This document shows positions 15,135-19,398 of a stretch of 19,398 nucleotides of DNA, one piece after another; position 1 is the stretch's first letter; every line of letters begins with the position of its first letter. Under the pieces are notes generated by a model, which was given only the letters and a program-made list of their open reading frames with translations, had not been told where the DNA came from and searched no databases. Origin of the DNA: JBDHTS01 sp044220535 (lineage in GTDB: Bacteria; Pseudomonadota; Alphaproteobacteria; Micavibrionales; Micavibrionaceae); the NCBI GenBank assembly GCA_044220535.1, contig JBGAQU010000052.1, forward strand, positions 1 to 19,398, given 5' to 3'. The translations under genes were made by a program, and so were the position numbers.

Positions 15135-16069
15135 TAAAAAACCCGGCTTAAGCCGGGAAAGCCGCGCACACTGGCTGCAAAGTCTTTTTCTTCTTTTTCG
15201 ATGCCTTCACCCAGCTGGACGCGGGCATAACCGGCTAGAGTGACCGGTGCACCAACGTCTTTGGCGGCATTTTCCAAAACTTTTGAGATTTTGGTTTCAC
15301 CGTCGATGACAAAGACCTGCTCCAGAAGGCAGACTTCCTCATAGAACTTGCGGACGCGGCCTTCGAGCATTTTCTCGATGATGTCGTCTTTTTTACCTTC
15401 AGCCTTTGCCTGCCCGCGGATGACGTCCTTCTCACGCTCCAGGTGCGAAATGTCGACGGCTTCGCGGTTCATGTATTGCGGGAAGGCGGCGGCGGTGTGC
15501 ATGGCCAGCTGTTTGCCCAGGGCTTCGAGCTTTGCCTTGTCGCCCGTGGATTCCAGAGCAATCAGAACGGCGATCTTGCCCATGTTCGGAGCCACAGCGT
15601 TGTGGACGTAGCCAGCAACCACGCCGTCCTTGATTTCAAGGCGGTCCATGCGGCGCAGAGCCATGTTTTCGCCGATCTTGGCGATCAGGTCGGTCAGGGT
15701 TTCCTGAACGGTTTTGCCGTTGCCGTAATCGGCGGCAGCCAGTTCTTCGATGGTTTTGGCTTTGGACAACGCGACCGCACCCGCCTGGCGGACAAAGTCC
15801 TGGAAGATTTCGTTACGCGCTACGAAGTCAGTTTCGGAGTTCACTTCGACTACCACGCCGGTTTTGGCACCGGTGGCAATCACGACAAGGCCTTCAGCGG
15901 CGGTACGGCTGGATTTCTTGGCGGCTTTCGCCAAGCCTTTTTTACGCAGCCAGTCGACGGAAGCTTCCATATCGCCTTTGTTTTCGACCAGAGCGTTTTT
16001 TGCGTCCATCATGCCCGCGCCGGTGACTTCCCGCAGTTCCTTGACCATGGATGCTGTGATATCTGCCAT
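15131..16069 (-). CDS. tsf: Elongation factor Ts
   Basis: EF-Ts is the guanine-nucleotide exchange factor for EF-Tu. The 312-aa protein has the N-terminal UBA-like domain (VKELREVTGAGMMDAKNAL), the diagnostic TDFVARN motif (80-86), HNAVAPNMGKIAVLIALES in the core and RGQAKAEGKK with FYEEVCLLEQ in the dimerisation region. A strong Shine-Dalgarno AAGGAG lies 8 nt before the ATG. The C-terminus is odd. Family members usually end soon after DFAAEVA; this one continues DFAASVRGFPGLSRVFY, where residues 305-312 are encoded by a terminator hairpin and its T-tract. A frameshift near the end is possible but not demonstrable here: the next frame would end in CAAFPA with its stop in the hairpin loop. 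Confidence 0.97.
   Translation of the reverse strand: MADITASMVKELREVTGAGMMDAKNALVENKGDMEASVDWLRKKGLAKAAKKSSRTAAEGLVVIATGAKTGVVVEVNSETDFVARNEIFQDFVRQAGAVALSKAKTIEELAAADYGNGKTVQETLTDLIAKIGENMALRRMDRLEIKDGVVAGYVHNAVAPNMGKIAVLIALESTGDKAKLEALGKQLAMHTAAAFPQYMNREAVDISHLEREKDVIRGQAKAEGKKDDIIEKMLEGRVRKFYEEVCLLEQVFVIDGETKISKVLENAAKDVGAPVTLAGYARVQLGEGIEKEEKDFAASVRGFPGLSRVFY
15136..15157 (-). terminator. Intrinsic terminator embedded in the last codons of tsf
   Basis: On the minus strand, CCCGGCTTAAGCCGGG (15157-15142) is a perfect palindrome, a 6-bp GC stem with a TTAA loop, followed at once by six Ts (15141-15136). This is a textbook rho-independent terminator. It lies upstream of the tsf stop codon (TGA, 15133-15131), so the hairpin encodes part of the EF-Ts C-terminus. 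RNA released at the T-tract would lack a stop codon. Confidence 0.75.
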
Positions 16070-16092
16070 TTAGAATTCTCCTTATTTCCAAT

Positions 16093-16181
16093 GTCATTCC
16101 TGCGAAAGCAGGAATCCCGTTGAGATTATCCCGGCCGTCGGGTTTTCGCGGCAGGGGATCCCCGCTTTCGCAGGGAATGAC
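16093..16181. repeat. Palindromic repeat element between rpsB and tsf (copy 3)
   Basis: The left arm GTCATTCCTGCGAAAGCAGG (from 16093) and the right arm, ending CGCAGGGAATGAC (16181), are imperfect inverted copies of each other and bound an 89-bp element. The left arm folds into an 8-bp stem, ATTCCTGC and GCAGGAAT (16096-16103 with 16108-16115), with a GAAA tetraloop, as at 1774-1795. It fills almost all of the gap between the rpsB stop (16190) and the tsf Shine-Dalgarno sequence. Within the rpsB-tsf transcript it would form a large hairpin. Confidence 0.75.
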
Positions 16182-16189
16182 AACTATGG

Positions 16190-17035
16190 TTAAGCCTGAG
16201 CGGCCTTTTTCGGTTCTTCGGTTTCACCGGCTGCTTCAGCGGAAGCATCCTGATCCTTACCACCCTTGCGGCCTTTACGCTTGCCTTCAGGCAAGGATTC
16301 AACCTGGCCGTCAGCGCCCTTGTCGCGACCGGAACGGTTCATTTCAGCCTGTATGCCGCTCAGCACTGCGCCGGATACGAGGTCGCAATACAATTCGATG
16401 GCGCGCAGGGCGTCGTCGTTGCCGGGGATTGGGAAGTCGATGCCTTTCGGATCGGAGTTTGTATCGATGATCGCGAATACCGGAATGCCAAGGTTGTTGG
16501 CTTCCAGAACGGCGATCGCTTCCTTGTTGGTGTCGATGATGAACAGCGCGTCCGGCAGGCCGCCCATCGCCTTGATGCCGCCGATGGAGAGTTCGAGCTT
16601 GTCGCGCTCACGCGTCATCATCAGGGCTTCTTTTTTGGTGTAGGATTTGGCGCTGCCGCTTTCCAGCAGGCTATCCAGTTCTTTCAGGCGGTTGATCGAT
16701 ACCGAAACCGTCTTCCAGTTGGTCATCATGCCGCCGAGCCAGCGGTGATTCACGTAGTATTGACCACAACGCTTGGCAGCTTCGCGAACCTGGTCCTGAG
16801 CCTGGCGTTTGGTGCCGACGAACAGGACGCGGCCACCGTTTGCAGAGATGTCGCGCAGGGATTTCAGAGCGCGATCCAGCATTGGAACGGTCTGTTGAAG
16901 GTCGATAATATGCACGCCGTTACGGACGCCGAAGATGAAAGGCTTCATTTTCGGGTTCCAGCGACGGGTGTGGTGGCCAAAATGGACGCCTGCCTCAAGC
17001 AACTGGCGCATGGTGAATTCAGGAGCGTTAGACAT
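16190..17035 (-). CDS. rpsB: 30S ribosomal protein S2
   Basis: S2 is a small-subunit protein at the head-body junction, needed for S1 binding. The 281-aa product has the family blocks MRQLLEAGVHFGHHTRRWNP, WLGGMMTNWKTVS (about 96-108) and ALFIIDTNKEAIAVLEANNLGIPVFAIIDTN. A C-terminal extension of about 45 residues, charged and Lys/Glu/Ala-rich (ending EEPKKAAQA), goes beyond the core and is probably disordered. I start at ATG 17035; a TTG one codon upstream is less likely. AAGGA lies 7 nt before the ATG. It is preceded by a structured leader and a good promoter candidate, so it probably heads the transcription unit. Confidence 0.98.
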   Translation of the reverse strand: MSNAPEFTMRQLLEAGVHFGHHTRRWNPKMKPFIFGVRNGVHIIDLQQTVPMLDRALKSLRDISANGGRVLFVGTKRQAQDQVREAAKRCGQYYVNHRWLGGMMTNWKTVSVSINRLKELDSLLESGSAKSYTKKEALMMTRERDKLELSIGGIKAMGGLPDALFIIDTNKEAIAVLEANNLGIPVFAIIDTNSDPKGIDFPIPGNDDALRAIELYCDLVSGAVLSGIQAEMNRSGRDKGADGQVESLPEGKRKGRKGGKDQDASAEAAGETEEPKKAAQA

Positions 17036-17046
17036 CAATATTTCCT

Positions 17047-17100
17047 TTTCCGGTTAAGCCTCTGCGGATTGGAGTTCATTTTGTTGATGAACACCGGAAA
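17047..17100 (-). promoter_or_regulatory. Structured rpsB leader RNA, candidate autoregulatory element
   Basis: In the minus-strand RNA, TTTCCGGT (17100-17093) pairs perfectly with ACCGGAAA (17054-17047). Immediately inside, GTTCAT (17092-17087) pairs with ATGAAC (17079-17074) around the loop CAACAAA. The inner stem stacks directly on the outer one, leaving a 19-nt single-stranded side (17073-17055). The outer stem ends right at the Shine-Dalgarno AAGGA, 12 nt from the rpsB ATG. Ribosomal protein leaders often look like this, and S2 autoregulation is known in E. coli. Binding of S2 here is inference. Confidence 0.5.
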
Positions 17101-17146
17101 GCCTGGTTAAGGGGCTATATCCGCATGTGAATTTACAGATGGCGTT

Positions 17147-17175
17147 GATATACAGGGATTTTTGGCGGAATTCAA
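17147..17175 (-). promoter_or_regulatory. Candidate promoter of the rpsB operon
   Basis: On the minus strand, TTGAAT (17175-17170) and TATATC (17152-17147) are separated by exactly 17 bases, each 4 of 6 to the sigma70 consensus. It lies between the strong terminator at 17203-17239 and the structured leader, where a promoter is expected, and predicts a leader of about 105 nt. Confidence 0.5.
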
Positions 17176-17198
17176 GCTTTTTCTGCCGTCATTTTTAT

Positions 17199-17239
17199 AT
17201 AAAAAGCCGCATCTTTTAACGACTAAAAGATGCGGCTTT
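17199..17239 (-). terminator. Strong intrinsic terminator between the 165-aa ORF and rpsB
   Basis: AAAGCCGCATCTTTTA (17203-17218) and TAAAAGATGCGGCTTT (17224-17239) make a perfect 16-bp stem around a 5-nt loop. On the minus strand GCGGC runs into TTTTTATAT, giving a good U-tract. It lies 23 bp past the stop of the 165-aa ORF and separates that gene and dnaE from the rpsB operon. Confidence 0.85.
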
Positions 17240-17262
17240 AAAAGAAAATTTGCAGTTTATGA

Positions 17263-17760
17263 TCAGATGGCAGGCGGTTGTGGCAATCCGACCTGTTTCA
17301 TGGCATTTCTGAAGGAAAGCATATCGGCCTTCACATATGTGCCATTTTGGGGATCTATTGCTATAATTTCTACGCCTTCATGCGTGACCATACGCCCAAT
17401 TCTACGACCTTCCCTGACCATTTCCACTGCCCATGATAAAAACCCAAGCGCTTCCGTAGGGAGGTCATCTAGCGTCTGGCACGTTGTTTCCGCCAAAGCC
17501 TCAAGTTCGGCTCTGCGTTCTGGGGCAATAATGACTTCCAATCTTGTTGTATACGGAGGCATCAATGGTTCGGCGTTGCCAAATAAGTCTCTTTCAACGC
17601 CTTTGCCAACGGGCTCAATCCAATCCGTACGGACGCAAGTCAGGTCATCAGGGATCACAACTGGCTCTTGTGTTGCAGCCACCGGTTCCGGTCTGTGGGC
17701 AAACAGGCTTTGTGCCGCAAAAGTAAAACCGTCCAGCAGCCATTTTCCAAGGTTTGTCAT
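17263..17760 (-). CDS. Unrecognised 165-aa protein between dnaE and rpsB
   Basis: I do not recognise this family. GGAG lies 9 nt before the ATG, and a candidate promoter (17786-17814) and strong terminator (17199-17239) frame the gene as a single transcription unit. The first 20 residues, MTNLGKWLLDGFTFAAQSLF, could form an amphipathic helix, with no clear signal peptide. A Pro/Glu-rich stretch (about 24-38) follows. The remainder looks like one soluble domain: a strand RLEVIIAPERRAELEALAET, then helices around LPTEALGFLSWAVEMVREGR, and a beta hairpin IGRMVTHEGVEIIAIDPQNG. The RxEVxxxPERRAELE lead-in followed by a helix loosely recalls small ribbon-helix-helix or antitoxin-like folds, but this is not supported well enough to name it. 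Confidence 0.7.
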   Translation of the reverse strand: MTNLGKWLLDGFTFAAQSLFAHRPEPVAATQEPVVIPDDLTCVRTDWIEPVGKGVERDLFGNAEPLMPPYTTRLEVIIAPERRAELEALAETTCQTLDDLPTEALGFLSWAVEMVREGRRIGRMVTHEGVEIIAIDPQNGTYVKADMLSFRNAMKQVGLPQPPAI

Positions 17761-17785
17761 TTTTTATATCTCCATGTTTAAAAAG

Positions 17786-17814
17786 CTTATAATTTATTGA
17801 AAATAAAAAAGCAA
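17786..17814 (-). promoter_or_regulatory. Candidate promoter for the 165-aa ORF
   Basis: On the minus strand, TTGCTT (17814-17809) and TATAAG (17791-17786; 5 of 6 to TATAAT) are separated by 17 bases in a markedly AT-rich 67-bp gap after dnaE. The -10 is 25 bases from the ATG at 17760. No terminator is visible after dnaE, so read-through from dnaE is also possible. Confidence 0.4.
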
Positions 17815-17827
17815 ACTTATGTATATA

Positions 17828-19398
17828 TTAGCTTTCCCTTATGGACAGGACGGCACCGGATTTAACAAGAGCGCTTTTTGCTTCGGGCGATACATTCCAG
17901 CGGCCTGGCAATTCCAGTTCGGCTTTCAGGCCGTCTTTGAGCGTAATATCCACATACACTTTGATCTGCCCTGCCCCTTCGGTGGTCAGAAGGGTTTTCA
18001 GTTGTTGCAGGCCGTTGGGCTTATCCATGGAGAGATGCAATTCACGGACTTTGCCAGCCAGTGCCTTTTCCAGCTGCCGGATGTCCTGGACGCTGTAGCG
18101 GGTGTGTTCGTTTTTCTGTTCGGCGACGACTTTCAGGAGAAGGATTTCGCCGACTTCGAGATAATCCTTTGCCTTATGCAGGACTTCGGAGAACAGCATC
18201 ACTTCATACACGCCGCTGGAATCCGACATTTGCAGGAAGGCATATTTATTGCCGTTCTTGGGGCTGACCTTGATCTGTTTTTTCAGGAGGACACCCGCCA
18301 TGTCGGCCACGACGGTCGAGGCGGTGGCGAGCATGGAATCTACCCGTGACGCAGTATAGACCTTCAGCTTTTCCAGTTGGTCGGCGCGAGCATCCAGCGG
18401 GTGGGCGGAAAGGTAGAAGCCAACGGCTTCGAATTCATGGCGCAGGCGTTCGAGTGTACCCCATTGCGGCACCTGTGCCAGTGGCGGTTCTGCCAGAGCA
18501 GTAGATGGTCCGCCGAACAGGCTATTTTGGCCACTGTTGCGTTCATCGGCCAGGGTCTGGCTGTAGCGCAAAAGGATTTCGGCAGAATCGTGCACCTGGG
18601 CACGGTTGGAATTGAGGGAGTCGAACGCACCCGCGGCGGCCAGCTGTTCGAATTGACGCTTGTTCATGACACCGGGTTCCAGGCGGGACGCCATGTCATA
18701 GAGATTTTTGAACGGGCCGCTTTTCTGGCGTTCGGCGATCAGTTTGATCATCGCCTGTTCGCCTACGCCTTTCAGGGCGGCAAGCGCGTAACGGACGGCG
18801 CCATCTTCAACTTTGAAATCTGCGTTGGATATGTTCACATCCGGCGGCAGGAGTTTGATGCCTATTCGATCGAGATCCTGTTTGAACACGGCGAGTTTGT
18901 CTGTGTTCTGCAGATCGAGCGTCATGGATGCGGCCATGAATTCGACCGGGTAGTTTGCCTTCAGCCAGCCGGTCCAATAGGCGATCAGCGCGTAGGCGGC
19001 AGCGTGGGATTTGTTGAAGCCGTAGCCCGCGAATTTTTCGATCTGGTCGAAAATATAGCTGGCCTGTTGTTCGGGGACGTTATTCGCCTCTGCCGCGCCG
19101 GTGACGAAGCGTTCGCGCTGCGCGTCCATTTCGGATTTGATCTTCTTACCCATGGCGCGGCGGAGAAGATCGGCGCCGCCGAGCGTGTAACCCGACAAAG
19201 CCTGCGCCGCCTGCATGACCTGTTCCTGATAGATCATGATGCCGTAGGTTTCTTTCAGGAACGGCTCCAGCGCGGGGTGCATGTAATCCGGCTTTTCCTT
19301 GCCTTCCTTGACGCGAATATAAAGCGGGATGTTGTCCATCGGGCCGGGGCGGTAGAGGGAGACGAGTGCGATAATGTCTTCAAATCTGTTCGGTTTCA
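17828..19398 (-). CDS. dnaE: DNA polymerase III subunit alpha, C-terminal part (partial)
   Basis: DnaE is the replicative polymerase. The 522 residues visible are the C-terminal part; the start and the catalytic aspartates lie beyond the right edge. The fragment opens KPNRFEDIIALVSLYRPGPM in the fingers region, then has YGIMIYQEQVMQ, GYTLGGADLLRRAMGKK and GYGFNKSHAAAYA. A helix-hairpin-helix region (AALKGVGEQA) lies at about fragment residues 203-216. An internal beta-clamp binding motif QNSLF is at about 290-294, and an OB fold at about 362-443 (VADMAGVLLKKQIKV onward). The frame is open to the window edge with two bases of a split codon left over. The motifs match the DnaE1 replicative type. 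Confidence 0.97.
   Translation of the reverse strand, partial: KPNRFEDIIALVSLYRPGPMDNIPLYIRVKEGKEKPDYMHPALEPFLKETYGIMIYQEQVMQAAQALSGYTLGGADLLRRAMGKKIKSEMDAQRERFVTGAAEANNVPEQQASYIFDQIEKFAGYGFNKSHAAAYALIAYWTGWLKANYPVEFMAASMTLDLQNTDKLAVFKQDLDRIGIKLLPPDVNISNADFKVEDGAVRYALAALKGVGEQAMIKLIAERQKSGPFKNLYDMASRLEPGVMNKRQFEQLAAAGAFDSLNSNRAQVHDSAEILLRYSQTLADERNSGQNSLFGGPSTALAEPPLAQVPQWGTLERLRHEFEAVGFYLSAHPLDARADQLEKLKVYTASRVDSMLATASTVVADMAGVLLKKQIKVSPKNGNKYAFLQMSDSSGVYEVMLFSEVLHKAKDYLEVGEILLLKVVAEQKNEHTRYSVQDIRQLEKALAGKVRELHLSMDKPNGLQQLKTLLTTEGAGQIKVYVDITLKDGLKAELELPGRWNVSPEAKSALVKSGAVLSIRES

Overview
The window is a chromosomal housekeeping region of a Gram-negative bacterium, almost certainly an alphaproteobacterium. 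On the minus strand the order is dnaE, rpsB, tsf, pyrH, frr, uppS, cdsA, dxr, rseP, bamA, skp, lpxD, fabZ, lpxA, lpxI, lpxB. This is the classic alphaproteobacterial translation-to-envelope supercluster. It meets gltA, on the plus strand, tail to tail. LpxI rather than LpxH for the UDP-diacylglucosamine pyrophosphatase step, and the GTCATCCCGGCGAAAGCCGGG-type palindromes between genes, fit the same class. I cannot place it more precisely from sequence alone.

Layout. 1-427: intergenic, with a palindrome-bounded 144-bp repeat and a candidate gltA promoter. 428-1759: gltA (citrate synthase). 1810-6218: lipid A block lpxB, lpxI, lpxA, fabZ, lpxD, read leftwards. 6243-9250: skp and bamA, for outer-membrane protein assembly. 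9300-12534: rseP, dxr and cdsA, for envelope proteolysis, isoprenoid precursors and phospholipid precursor. 12536-13290: uppS, frameshifted. 13335-14670: frr and pyrH. 14767-15081: an orphan 104-aa ORF wedged between tsf and pyrH. 15131-17035: tsf and rpsB, separated by another copy of the palindromic element. 17263-17760: an orphan 165-aa ORF with its own candidate promoter and terminator. 17828-19398: the C-terminal part of dnaE, running off the window.

The genes make a coherent set. S2, EF-Ts and RRF serve translation, and UMP kinase supplies pyrimidine nucleotides. Dxr, UppS and CdsA make undecaprenyl and phospholipid precursors. RseP, BamA and Skp build and monitor the outer membrane. 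FabZ and the four Lpx enzymes make the lipid A precursor. Many junctions are overlapping or nearly so (cdsA/dxr GTGA, lpxD/fabZ ATGA, lpxA/lpxI 28 nt, uppS/cdsA 1 nt apart), which implies translational coupling.

No mobile-element cargo, phage, CRISPR array, tRNA or rRNA is visible, and I do not see a new multi-gene system. The points that deserve attention are: a perfect 29-bp tandem duplication that destroys the reading frame of uppS at its catalytic end; an intrinsic terminator that lies inside the last codons of tsf, ahead of its stop codon; a structured rpsB leader that abuts the Shine-Dalgarno sequence; a dispersed palindromic element placed even between rpsB and tsf; and two unrecognised small genes inserted in an otherwise canonical cluster.
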